DNA of 40,354 bases from positions 1 to 40,354 of the forward strand of contig JAJZKU010000007.1 of assembly GCA_021850705.1 (NCBI GenBank). Reading direction: 5' to 3'. A program made the position numbers and the translations under genes. The stretch comes from Microcaldota archaeon. Its GTDB lineage: Archaea; Micrarchaeota; Micrarchaeia; Micrarchaeales; CABMGC01. The notes below the pieces were generated by a model. That model was not told the DNA's origin. It worked only from the letters and a program-made list of their open reading frames with translations, and did no database searches. Shown piece after piece: positions 1 through 7,987 of the stretch. The stretch's first letter is position 1. The number at the start of each line of letters is the position of its first letter.

Positions 1-14
1 AACTTAAGTAGAGA

Positions 15-86
15 AGCCCCGAGAGGGATTTGAACCCTCGGCTTCCAGTTTACGAAACTGGCACTCTGCCACTGAGTTACCGGGGC
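15..86 (-). tRNA. tRNA-Thr (anticodon CGU)
   Basis: The reverse complement folds as a complete 72-nt cloverleaf. The seven-pair acceptor stem begins GCCCCGG, the D arm reads ACTCAGTGGCAGAGT, the anticodon stem CCAGT/ACTGG encloses the loop TTCGTAA, and the T arm is GAGGG-TTCAAAT-CCCTC. Loop positions 34-36 read CGT, which decodes ACG threonine codons. Discriminator base 73 is U, which fits archaeal threonine tRNAs. No CCA is encoded and no intron is present. It is transcribed away from the surface-protein gene at 158. Confidence 0.95.
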
Positions 87-118
87 AAGGCTTTCTGCAA
101 TAAGCAGTTTGGTAGCGA

Positions 119-132
119 TATTAATAAATATT
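119..132. promoter_or_regulatory. AT-rich core, probable shared TATA box for tRNA-Thr and the surface-protein gene
   Basis: The near-palindromic block ATATTAATAAATAT sits about 28 bp before the ATG at 158 on the plus strand and about 35 bp before the tRNA-Thr 5' end on the minus strand. It is the only TATA-like sequence in the 71-bp gap, so one core element may serve both divergent genes. The role is inferred from position and composition. Confidence 0.45.
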
Positions 133-157
133 GAAGATATTAGGGTATATTGGTTTA

Positions 158-3100
158 ATGGCAGATGATGATACAATAAGCTATCATGATTCAGAAGATT
201 CTTCTAATCAAAGCAGCTCTCAGGATTCAGGCAGCTCTTCACAGAGTTCAGGTCAGTCAGCTCCTCAGGGAGCAGGAGGAGCAGGCAGCTCAGGCTCACA
301 GGGAAGCGGCTCATCACAAGGTTCTTCTATAGATTCATCATCTCAAGGTTCATCTTCAGGATCATCTTCTGGTAATTCCAGTGGTTCATCACAGGGTTCT
401 TCTTCTGGAAGCTCTTCAGGTTCATCTTCTGGAGCTTCATCTGGTGGTACTTCGTCTGGCAGCTCTTCAGGAAGCAACTACGACTGGAGCACACCTACAG
501 AGGAAGAGGGAGGAGTGGTTGAGGAGACGCCGACTCCTGATGAATCCAACCTGATAAAGCCGAAGGCTTCAGAAGCTGTGTCTGAGGCTGCTGAGAGCGC
601 TTATGGAAGGGCTGTGGAGCTTGGAGAGAAGGGTGCAGAGAAGGCATCTAACAGGAAGATAATCGCAGCAGCGGCAATAATCATAGTGATAATAGTAGCT
701 GCATTCCTGTTCTTCAGGAACAACACAGGGACAGGCAGCAGCACAATAACTTATACTACTACAGTTAAGCAGAATTACCAGCTCAGCTCATGCGGAGTGA
801 TAAGCTCCCCAGGCAACTACACTGTACAATCAAGCATACTTACAACAATAACAAACGGACCTTGCATAGTCATCAAGAGCGGGAACGTGAGGCTTACAGG
901 CAGCAGTGTACGTCTTACAGGCAGCGGCCCGTTTGTAGACAAGCCGCCATTCACATATGGAATACTTGTGGAGAATGCCTCAGGCGTGTCTATACAGGGC
1001 TTCAACGTTACAAGGTTCTCCTATGGAGTATACCTTGAGAACTCATCAAATATCTCTTTGGAGAACTCCTTTGTAGGCAATTCAACAATATCAGACATAT
1101 CGATATCTAACGCTCCGTTCACCCTGGTCTCAAATGATATAGTCTATGGTGCTTCAAACCCTTCAGGCGCGATATTGATAGGGACGGGAAGCAACGGAAC
1201 CTCTGTCACAAACAGCATAATAGAGTTCAATGCATACTATGGCACAGCCACCTACTCTACCAATACCATCTTCCATGGAGATACCTTCCTAGGCAACCAG
1301 GTGGACCTGTACTGCGGAGCTGGAGCTCCTGCATACAAATCCTCCGGAAGTTATTCGGATTCGGTTTGCAGCGTAAACAGGCAGTGCAACTTCGCAACAT
1401 GCACAAAGTCAAATTATGATTACTCAATGGCATCGTACAATCTTAGCAATCAGGTATCTACATGCGGAGCTCTTGCCTCTCCCGGAACGTATACGCTTGA
1501 CTCAAACCTTGACCTTGCCAATTATGTGAATCTTTCAAGAAGCAATGGTGCATGCCTTACGGTCACCTCTCCTGATGTAAAGCTGAACTGCAATGGAAAG
1601 AGCATAATAAACTCATACTATGGCATTTACGGAAACAAGACCTTCAACTTCAGCATGGAGGGCTGCAGCTTCTCAAATGATACTTATGGAGCATACTTCA
1701 ATGACAGCGCACTCCTGAAGTTCAGGAATGTAAGCTACACCAAGGGAACATATGGAATATACCTGAACAACGACTCATTTGCAAACATAACAGATTCCCA
1801 TTATCTAAACAATGTATATGGATTGTATCTGGATAACAGCTCTGCAACAGTTTCCGGAATAGTTTCAGAGGACAATACATATGGATTTGCAACAAATGGA
1901 AGCGCAACTGGCGTACTGAACAATGGAACTGTACTGAGGAACAAGGTAGACCTTTACTGCAGCGCCAACTCATACAATAAGACAGGAATAACGGCTTCAA
2001 GCGTCTCATGCAGCACCTCTGACTGCAACTGGGCAGCAGGCTTATGCACTACAAAGGTGCTTCCGCCTCTTGCAGCATATCCGATAAACAGCTGCACGAC
2101 ACTGAGCGTTCCTGGGAATTACTCGCTCAACACCAATCTCATACCAAAGGCTACGTGCATGACCTTTGCAGCAAGCAATGTGAAACTGGACTGCAACGGT
2201 CATCTGCTCAACTATGACGGTTCATCGCAGACAGCAAGCGCGTTTTATGCAAGCGGCGTGTCGAACATAACACTCATAGACTGCAATACGGACAACTTCC
2301 CATACGGCTTCTCCGCATACAATTCATCAGGCATAGTTGTCGGTACCGCTACATTCTCGCAGGCGCATACTGCTGTTAACCTTTACAATGTCACCTCTTC
2401 CGTATTCAGAGACATATCAAATTACAATTACTCCGATTATGGAATACATGCTGACAAGCTTATGCAGTCCTTTGTGATAAACAACCTTGCATACAGCTTA
2501 TCAAACAATGCAACAGGATTTGTCCTTATGGGCAATTCTACAAGGGATACCTTCATGAACAACACAGCTTCGAACAACAAGAATACGGGTTTTGTCTTTG
2601 ACAGCTCGAACAACAACCTTGTTGCAAACAACACGGCAAGCTCCAATGCGAATGATTATGCATGCAATGCGGCTTCATCCGGGATATATGCTGAATTGAA
2701 TGGAATAAACCATGGCCTGACAAAGGTCGGGTGCACATGGCTTGTAGACCTTCCTCCAAGCTCGCTTGCTCCTTCATGCACAGCGATAAACACGGTCAAC
2801 GGCTATCACATATCATATGACATGCTCTACACCTATGGAACTACCTGTTTCAGCATATACAACAGCAACAAGACGACAACATCAGATAATTCTTACATAA
2901 ACTGCGAAGGCCACACGATATATGCGCTGCATGGGGGAATATTTGCGAACATATACAATACAAGCGATATAAAGATAGAGAACTGCTACCTGAAGAACTT
3001 CACGGATGCTGTCATCTCATCTGCAAAAGCGACAAGCGTATTGAACTCTACCATAGCCAATTCCGTTAATGGAATAGTGCTCAACGGGGCTAATGGTTCA

Positions 3101-3376
3101 ACGATAAACAATGTCAACATATTCAATGCTACGGATTATGCAGTATACCTGAACAAGTCCTCGAATGATGCGATATCAAATGTCAACATAAAGGACTCAG
3201 GCACAGGCATAAACTTCAACGCCACCTTCTCGACACTGAGCGGAAGCAGCGTGTATGGAAGCGCATTCGGCATCTACTGCCCTGCATCCGGATCGAATGG
3301 CAACAGTGATCAGGGCGGAAACTCCTGCAGCACTACAAACTGCTCATGGTTGACCTCAACAGCGTGCAAGGCGTAA
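158..3376 (+). CDS. Membrane-anchored surface protein with four beta-helix (NosD/PbH1-like) modules
   Basis: A 1072-aa protein in three parts. Residues about 10-115 are a Ser/Gly/Gln low-complexity tract, followed by an acidic and then a charged helical stretch. One membrane helix lies at about 168-186, with Lys/Arg before it (SNRK), which predicts an N-in, C-out topology. The rest is an Asn/Ser/Thr-rich ectodomain with dozens of N-x-S/T sequons and the 'short strand, turn, N' rhythm of right-handed parallel beta-helices. It contains four modules beginning near Cys212, Cys436, Cys646 and Cys874. Each opens with a C-x-x-(L/I)-x-x-PGNY-like motif and a later Cys before a VKLNCNG-like strand, and closes with a Cys-rich motif such as CNWA or CSWL. 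An in-frame TTG at 131 would add nine residues; the ATG at 158 is preferred because it sits about 28 bp after a TATA-like box. The likely role is cell envelope or adhesion; substrate unknown. Confidence 0.85.
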   Translation: MADDDTISYHDSEDSSNQSSSQDSGSSSQSSGQSAPQGAGGAGSSGSQGSGSSQGSSIDSSSQGSSSGSSSGNSSGSSQGSSSGSSSGSSSGASSGGTSSGSSSGSNYDWSTPTEEEGGVVEETPTPDESNLIKPKASEAVSEAAESAYGRAVELGEKGAEKASNRKIIAAAAIIIVIIVAAFLFFRNNTGTGSSTITYTTTVKQNYQLSSCGVISSPGNYTVQSSILTTITNGPCIVIKSGNVRLTGSSVRLTGSGPFVDKPPFTYGILVENASGVSIQGFNVTRFSYGVYLENSSNISLENSFVGNSTISDISISNAPFTLVSNDIVYGASNPSGAILIGTGSNGTSVTNSIIEFNAYYGTATYSTNTIFHGDTFLGNQVDLYCGAGAPAYKSSGSYSDSVCSVNRQCNFATCTKSNYDYSMASYNLSNQVSTCGALASPGTYTLDSNLDLANYVNLSRSNGACLTVTSPDVKLNCNGKSIINSYYGIYGNKTFNFSMEGCSFSNDTYGAYFNDSALLKFRNVSYTKGTYGIYLNNDSFANITDSHYLNNVYGLYLDNSSATVSGIVSEDNTYGFATNGSATGVLNNGTVLRNKVDLYCSANSYNKTGITASSVSCSTSDCNWAAGLCTTKVLPPLAAYPINSCTTLSVPGNYSLNTNLIPKATCMTFAASNVKLDCNGHLLNYDGSSQTASAFYASGVSNITLIDCNTDNFPYGFSAYNSSGIVVGTATFSQAHTAVNLYNVTSSVFRDISNYNYSDYGIHADKLMQSFVINNLAYSLSNNATGFVLMGNSTRDTFMNNTASNNKNTGFVFDSSNNNLVANNTASSNANDYACNAASSGIYAELNGINHGLTKVGCTWLVDLPPSSLAPSCTAINTVNGYHISYDMLYTYGTTCFSIYNSNKTTTSDNSYINCEGHTIYALHGGIFANIYNTSDIKIENCYLKNFTDAVISSAKATSVLNSTIANSVNGIVLNGANGSTINNVNIFNATDYAVYLNKSSNDAISNVNIKDSGTGINFNATFSTLSGSSVYGSAFGIYCPASGSNGNSDQGGNSCSTTNCSWLTSTACKA
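200..477 (+). repeat. Serine/glycine/glutamine low-complexity coding tract
   Basis: Degenerate triplet repeats (TCT/TCA/AGC with GGT/GGA and CAG/CAA) encode runs such as GSSSGSSSG within the surface protein. Codon choice varies between units, so it is not a pure DNA microsatellite. The tract lies before the membrane helix, on the side predicted to be cytoplasmic. Confidence 0.85.
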
Positions 3377-3408
3377 GGAATATAGCTTTTGCCCTCTTAT
3401 TGTTAATC

Positions 3409-3714
3409 ATGCCACAGATAACCAATAGCGATGTTATAAAAGCGCTCAGCGGCTGCGTCGACCCTGAGATAGGGATAAACATAATAGACTTGGGGCTGGT
3501 ACACTGGATAAAGATAGATTCAGCGAATAACGTAGACATCAGAATGACCATGACAAGCCCGATGTGCCCTGTCACAAGCGTTATATTGGCAGATGCGCAG
3601 CTTAGGATAGAGAGGATACAGGGAATTGGCAATGTGAATATAGAGCTGGTCTGGGAGCCTGCATGGAGCCCTGAGATGATCAGCGAAGAAGCAAGACTCA
3701 ACCTTCAGGTCTAA
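3409..3714 (+). CDS. MIP18 family (DUF59/PaaD-like) protein, probable iron-sulfur assembly factor
   Basis: A 101-aa single-domain protein. The family core is visible: an N-terminal helix (SDVIKALSGCVDPEIG), then NIIDLGLV, a hydrophobic strand, and the MTMTSPMCPVTS segment carrying the conserved cysteine region. MIP18/SufT/PaaD proteins act in Fe-S cluster assembly or transfer and often pair with Mrp/ApbC ATPases, which are not visible here. The ATG at 3409 is chosen because the domain starts right after it; extending the frame upstream would run into the 3' end of the surface-protein gene. The stop codon directly abuts the stop of the convergent NDP kinase gene. Confidence 0.8.
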   Translation: MPQITNSDVIKALSGCVDPEIGINIIDLGLVHWIKIDSANNVDIRMTMTSPMCPVTSVILADAQLRIERIQGIGNVNIELVWEPAWSPEMISEEARLNLQV

Positions 3715-4278
3715 TCAGCCGTAAAGAGCCTCTTCATCTGCCCTGTTGTATGCGCATATCTCCTTGTCAGTAAACCATACCTTTATCTCCTTCTCAGCTA
3801 TCGTGCTGTCCTCAGATACGTGCACTATGTTGCGCACCGATCTCTGCTTCTTGTCTGCAAGCGCATAGCTGTCATTTGAGTATCTTCCGCGTATGGTGTA
3901 TGGATCTGCCTTCTTTGGTTCCGTCCCTCCCGCTATCTTTCTTGCAACCTCAGCAGCAGCATTGCCCTCAAGGACAATCGCAACTATAGGGCTTCTCGTA
4001 AGTTCGTTTACAAGGAATGACCTGACTCTCATCCCTATCTCGCGCTCGCTCTCCTTTACCTCTATTCCTTTGTCAAGATAGGACTGCTTTGTCTTCTTCC
4101 CTACTGAGAGCAGCCATGATTCATCATCAGTATAGTGCTTTGAGACCTGTTCATTACCAGCCTTAAGCATCTTGAGCGCAGTGACCTTCAGCCCTGCCTC
4201 TTCAAACTGTGCTATTACCCTTCCTATTAGAGCCCTTTCAACTCCGTCAGGTTTTATCAGTACCAATGCTCTTTCCAT
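3715..4278 (-). CDS. ndk: Nucleoside diphosphate kinase (extended form)
   Basis: A 187-aa protein that would transfer the gamma phosphate of NTPs to NDPs through a phosphohistidine. The N-terminus ERALVLIKPDGVER is the family signature. The active-site segment reads RNIVHVSED, with the catalytic His at about 153 where most relatives have NxxHGSDS. NDP kinases are usually 130-155 aa. The extra length lies at about 49-85, a lysine/glutamate-rich insertion between the first beta-alpha unit and the MRVRSFLV segment. The ATG at 4278 has GTGAT five to nine bases upstream, so the GTG at 4287 looks like part of the ribosome-binding site. Transcribed divergently from aIF5B. Confidence 0.88.
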   Translation of the reverse strand: MERALVLIKPDGVERALIGRVIAQFEEAGLKVTALKMLKAGNEQVSKHYTDDESWLLSVGKKTKQSYLDKGIEVKESEREIGMRVRSFLVNELTRSPIVAIVLEGNAAAEVARKIAGGTEPKKADPYTIRGRYSNDSYALADKKQRSVRNIVHVSEDSTIAEKEIKVWFTDKEICAYNRADEEALYG

Positions 4279-4379
4279 TTTTATCACGTATTCAGTATAG
4301 CAGGTTATTGCGTACAGCTATTTATATTATTTTGTTCTAAGTTTAGTAGCTTATACTATGTGCAGCTCTGGTGATTTAC
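4279..4379. promoter_or_regulatory. Divergent promoter region ndk / infB
   Basis: An AT-rich block at about 4317-4335 contains TTTATATTATTTTG on the plus strand and, read on the minus strand, AATAATATAAATAG. It lies about 40-55 bp from both starts. A perfect Shine-Dalgarno GGTGAT at 4370-4375 precedes the infB ATG by four bases. Promoter roles are inferred. Confidence 0.45.
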
Positions 4380-6125
4380 ATGATAAGGCAACCGATAATA
4401 ACAGTGATGGGTCATGTAGACCATGGAAAGACCACACTGCTTGACAGGATAAGGAATACGAGGATGGCAGGGAAGGAAGCCGGAGGAATAACGCAGCATA
4501 TAGGAGCAAGCGAAGTGCCTGCGGACGTGATAAGGGAGATATGCAAGGGGATGCTGAGCAGGATGAATGCGAACATAGTCATACCTGGGCTTCTTTTCAT
4601 AGACACGCCTGGCCACGAAGCCTTTACCAATCTGAGGAAGAGAGGAGGAGCCGTATCCGATCTTGCGATAGTGGTAGTCGACGTTACGAAGAATTTTGAG
4701 CCGCAGACTTATGAGACGATAGACATACTCAAGGGATACAAGGTACCTTTCATCATAGCGGCAAACAAGATAGACCTGATAACAGGATGGCGTGCCACGG
4801 GCAAGCAGTCCTTCCTTGAAGCTCTTGCAGAGCAGCAGCAGGGAGTTGCGGAGCTGTTAGAGGCAAAGATATACGAGCTTATAGGCTCGCTGAGCGAGAC
4901 AGGGTTCAGCAGCGAACGCTTTGACAGGGTGAAGGATCCTACAAGAGAGATATCGATAATACCGATAAGTGCAAAGACAGGAGAAGGAATGGCAGAGCTC
5001 CTCATGTACACAGCAGGGCTTGCGCAGAGATTCCTGGGGAAGAACCTTGAGATAGACGTAAGCGAGCCTGGAAGGGGAAGCATAATAGAGAAGAAGGAAG
5101 AACGTGGACTGGGAACGACGCTTGATGTTATACTCTATGATGGAACGCTTAAGGTGAATGATACAGTGGCGTTCGCCACACCTTCCGGAATAAAGCAGGG
5201 GAGGATAAGAGCTATGCTCAAGCCAAAGGCGCTGAGCGAGATGCGCGACAGCTCATCTAAATTCTTCTACATAAACATGGCAAGCGCTGCCTGCGGTATA
5301 AAGATAAGCGGCTCGGGCTTCGAGGATGCCCTTTCAGGATCGGAGATAGTCTCAACAGGAGCTGCAGACTACCAGAGCGAACTTGCAAAGGAGATAGCAG
5401 AGATATTCGAAGTGGATAAGGCTGGCATAATACTCAAGGCAGATACCATAGGGAGCTTGGAGGCACTCTCCAGACTGCTCAAATCCATAAATGTGAACAT
5501 AGGCAAGAAGGATATAGGCAATGTGACAAAGCGTGACGTTCTTGATGCCTTTGCAATGCGCGGAGTCGAGCCGATGGGTGCAGTAGTGCTTGCGTTCAAT
5601 GTAAGCATAGAGCAGGAAGCGACTATGGAGAGCGAGGCTACAAGGATAACTGTGATAAGGGACGAGATAATATACAAGTTAATAGACGATTATAAGGTAT
5701 GGGTTGGCAATGAGAAGGCACTTGAGAAGGAGGGTTATGAGAAGTATGTGACCTTCCCGGGAATGGTAAAGATACTGCCGAACTCCTGCTTCAGGATAAG
5801 CCATCCTGCAGTCTTCGGCGTAGAGGTCATGGCCGGGAGAATAAAGCCCTCTTACCTTCTGATGAAGGATAACGGGGATGTGATAGGAAGGATAAGGGAG
5901 GTGCAGGACAACGGGATAAACAAGGCGCAGGTTGTCAAGGGAGAGAGCGTTGCCATATCCATAGACGATATAACCTTCGGCAGGCAGATAAAGGACAATG
6001 ACATACTCTATACCTTCATGAATGACGAGAGCATAAGCGTCCTCAGGTTCAAGAAGCCTGAGCTGCTCAGCGAGGAGGAGCGCGTGCTTCTTGACAGGAT
6101 CTATGATATAGAGAGGGTGAAGTGA
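4380..6125 (+). CDS. infB: Translation initiation factor aIF5B (IF-2 family GTPase)
   Basis: A 581-aa translational GTPase that promotes subunit joining and initiator-tRNA placement, typical in length for the archaeal form, which lacks the long bacterial/eukaryotic N-terminal extension. All five G motifs are present: GHVDHGKT at 11-18, GGITQHIGA, DTPGHEAF, NKID and SAKTGEG. These are followed by beta-barrel domain II (GLGTTLDVILYDG), domain III (ADTIGSLEAL) and the C-terminal tRNA-binding barrel. The ATG at 4380 is chosen over the in-frame GTG at 4371 because that GTG belongs to the GGTGAT ribosome-binding site. Three bases separate its stop from the next gene. Confidence 0.96.
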   Translation: MIRQPIITVMGHVDHGKTTLLDRIRNTRMAGKEAGGITQHIGASEVPADVIREICKGMLSRMNANIVIPGLLFIDTPGHEAFTNLRKRGGAVSDLAIVVVDVTKNFEPQTYETIDILKGYKVPFIIAANKIDLITGWRATGKQSFLEALAEQQQGVAELLEAKIYELIGSLSETGFSSERFDRVKDPTREISIIPISAKTGEGMAELLMYTAGLAQRFLGKNLEIDVSEPGRGSIIEKKEERGLGTTLDVILYDGTLKVNDTVAFATPSGIKQGRIRAMLKPKALSEMRDSSSKFFYINMASAACGIKISGSGFEDALSGSEIVSTGAADYQSELAKEIAEIFEVDKAGIILKADTIGSLEALSRLLKSINVNIGKKDIGNVTKRDVLDAFAMRGVEPMGAVVLAFNVSIEQEATMESEATRITVIRDEIIYKLIDDYKVWVGNEKALEKEGYEKYVTFPGMVKILPNSCFRISHPAVFGVEVMAGRIKPSYLLMKDNGDVIGRIREVQDNGINKAQVVKGESVAISIDDITFGRQIKDNDILYTFMNDESISVLRFKKPELLSEEERVLLDRIYDIERVK

Positions 6126-6128
6126 GCG

Positions 6129-6809
6129 ATGGAGATACTTGTTGATGGGAAGCAGGTAAAGCTCAGGTACATGAAGAAACCGCATATAAGGAATGCATAT
6201 CTGAGGTTCAAGGGGGACATGCTCGTAGTGACTGCAAGGGATGAGAGGAAGGCTGAGCAGATAATAAGGGAGAACAGGAAGTGGATAGAGAAGCACTACA
6301 GGAGCATAAGGGAATCAAGAAGATTATTCGATGCAAATTCAATACTCTTCAGCGGGAAGAGATTCGTAGCGTTGCTCGACAAAACAGCAAGAAATTCGGT
6401 AGAGACAAATTCCGATGTGATAATATTCAGAGCCAAGAATGAGGATTCTGCCGAGAGGCTCCTTGACAGATGGCTCTCGGAAAGGAGTATCAGCATGGTA
6501 TCCGACATTGTTGTCTCAAAGGCAAAGGAGCACTGTGCAGAGTTCAGGAGCATAGGCATCTGCAGGGGCAGCAGGTGGGGCAGCTGCTCTTCAAAGAAGG
6601 AGCTTAAGTTCAACAAGTACATCTGCATGATACCGATAGACATAACAGAATATGTGGTTGCCCATGAATTAGCGCATACGCACCAGCTGAATCACTCGCG
6701 CGCTTTCTGGGATGAAGTAGAAAGAATGTGCCCTGATTATAGAACGCTTAGAAAGGAGCTCAGGAGTTATGACAGCTACAGGCGTTCCGTATTCAGGAAG
6801 CTTGAATAA
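6129..6809 (+). CDS. YgjP-like (DUF45) zinc metallopeptidase
   Basis: A 226-aa predicted metalloprotease. The zinc-binding helix reads VVAHELAHTHQLNHS with HELAH at 179-183, followed by the downstream FWDEVERMCPDYR segment that is characteristic of the family. The upstream signature GSRWGSCSSKKEL, also typical of YgjP/WLM-type proteins, is complete. The gene starts three bases after infB, with the ribosome-binding sequence lying in the end of infB (AGGGTGAAGTGAG), so the two are probably co-transcribed. Its 3' end overlaps the convergent NUDIX gene by 34 nt. The substrate is unknown; some relatives are linked to DNA-protein crosslink or restriction systems, but nothing here supports that. Confidence 0.87.
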   Translation: MEILVDGKQVKLRYMKKPHIRNAYLRFKGDMLVVTARDERKAEQIIRENRKWIEKHYRSIRESRRLFDANSILFSGKRFVALLDKTARNSVETNSDVIIFRAKNEDSAERLLDRWLSERSISMVSDIVVSKAKEHCAEFRSIGICRGSRWGSCSSKKELKFNKYICMIPIDITEYVVAHELAHTHQLNHSRAFWDEVERMCPDYRTLRKELRSYDSYRRSVFRKLE

Positions 6810-7300
6810 TATAGCAGAGCTGCAATGGTCTTCGTGTCGACTATCTTTCCTTCTTTTACCATGCTCATAGCCTTACTTACGCTTATTGGGTGCAGGCTTA
6901 TCACCTCGTCCTTGTCAAGTTTTGCCTGGCCTTTCTTGAGCCCTGTTGCAAGATAGAAGTACATCATCTCATTCATAAGCCCAGGAGCAGGATAGCCTTT
7001 GAAGAGGAATCTCATGCTCTTTGCAGTGTACCCTGTCTCCTCTTTCAGTTCCCTTATCGCTGTCTTCTTAGGAGGTTCTCCCTTGTCCACAGTGCCTGCA
7101 GGCAGCTCGTATATGTACTTGTCAACAGGATACCTCCACTGCCTCTCCATCAGTATCTTGCCGTTGTTAAGGACAGGTATTATCAGTACCGTGTCGCTCT
7201 TCGTGATTATCTCGTATTTTCGGCGTATGCCCTTTACCCTGTAGAGCGCTTGCCTGACTGAAAAGTTCTTTGTGCTGAATAGATTCTGCACGCTTGTCAC
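6776..7300 (-). CDS. NUDIX hydrolase, ADP-ribose pyrophosphatase-like
   Basis: A 174-aa protein with a complete Nudix box, GxxxxxExxxxxxxRELxEETG, within GTVDKGEPPKKTAI followed by RELKEETGY. The preceding RQWRYPVDKYIYELPAG and the following PAPGLMNE are typical of ADP-ribose pyrophosphatases, which cleave ADP-ribose to AMP and ribose 5-phosphate. The start used is a GTG whose GTGA overlaps the TGA stop of the AIM24-like gene. A second in-frame GTG at 7291 would have that GTGA as its ribosome-binding site and would give 171 aa; I cannot decide between them. Last gene of the gatD-gatE operon; its 3' end overlaps the convergent metallopeptidase gene. Confidence 0.88.
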   Translation of the reverse strand: MTSVQNLFSTKNFSVRQALYRVKGIRRKYEIITKSDTVLIIPVLNNGKILMERQWRYPVDKYIYELPAGTVDKGEPPKKTAIRELKEETGYTAKSMRFLFKGYPAPGLMNEMMYFYLATGLKKGQAKLDKDEVISLHPISVSKAMSMVKEGKIVDTKTIAALLYYSSFLNTERL

Positions 7301-7986
7301 TTCTTTTTCTGGGCCTGATTGAGTCCATCATTGTATATTGCATATGTTAGCTTGTGCCTTGAGACGCTGTGCGTTATTACTCTGCCCTTCCCGCTCATGG
7401 TAGCAAGGAAGAGACCAACTCCTCCAAACATTGCGGTCCTTACATTGTCTACGAACTTTATCTTGTAGCTTATTCCACTGTCAAAGGCCGCAATGTGCCC
7501 TGGGTCTATCTCCATGTTGAATGTCCCGTCAAGCTTGTACTCTATTATGTCACCGACAACGTGTATCGCTACTACTCCTGGGCCGGTGAATTTCTGGAAG
7601 AGCAGGCCCTCTTTTCCGAAGAATGCGGCACCAAGGCCTACTGCCATCATTGATATCTTTACGGTTTCATCGGCAGCAAGGAAGGCATAATGCTCTGCTA
7701 CAAACTCTTCCCCTGGTCCTAGCTTGACAGCATATATCTTCCCAGGATAGATTCCTGAAAGAGTGACTGTTGCATTGTCATCCTTTGCGCTGAACTCGGT
7801 AAGCATTGCCGTCGCTCCGGTCCAGTGCCTTTCAAGCGCACTGATAACTCCACCTGCCAGCTTCGGTTCCATGACCGCATTGTCTGATTTGCTTACGAAG
7901 TTTCCTGAATCTGCGAAGAACTTCTCCCCCTTATTCAGCTTCACCTTAAGATACTGCATGTTGCTTCCGATTATCTCATAGTTCAT
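7297..7986 (-). CDS. AIM24 / TIGR00266 family protein
   Basis: A 229-aa protein of the AIM24 family, a beta-rich fold related to bacterial TRAP-like barrels whose function in prokaryotes is unknown. Recognisable pieces are MQYLKVKLNKGEKFFADSG near the start, the glycine-rich centre (GLGAAFFGKEGLLFQKFTG) and GGVGLFLATMSGKGRV near the end. The C-terminus is lysine-rich (QAQKKK). The ATG at 7986 lies one base after the gatE stop, and the GGTGG ribosome-binding sequence is inside the last codons of gatE, so translation is probably coupled. The link to GatDE is positional only. Confidence 0.82.
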   Translation of the reverse strand: MNYEIIGSNMQYLKVKLNKGEKFFADSGNFVSKSDNAVMEPKLAGGVISALERHWTGATAMLTEFSAKDDNATVTLSGIYPGKIYAVKLGPGEEFVAEHYAFLAADETVKISMMAVGLGAAFFGKEGLLFQKFTGPGVVAIHVVGDIIEYKLDGTFNMEIDPGHIAAFDSGISYKIKFVDNVRTAMFGGVGLFLATMSGKGRVITHSVSRHKLTYAIYNDGLNQAQKKK

Positions 7987-7987
7987 A

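Noticed and set aside
131-157. TTG start adding nine residues to the surface protein
   Set aside because: It lies within about five bases of the TATA-like block; the ATG at 158 has the expected promoter spacing.
5679-6296. 205-codon minus-strand frame opposite infB and the metallopeptidase gene
   Set aside because: It spans two well-supported genes on the other strand and is Leu/Pro/Tyr/His-rich without motifs.
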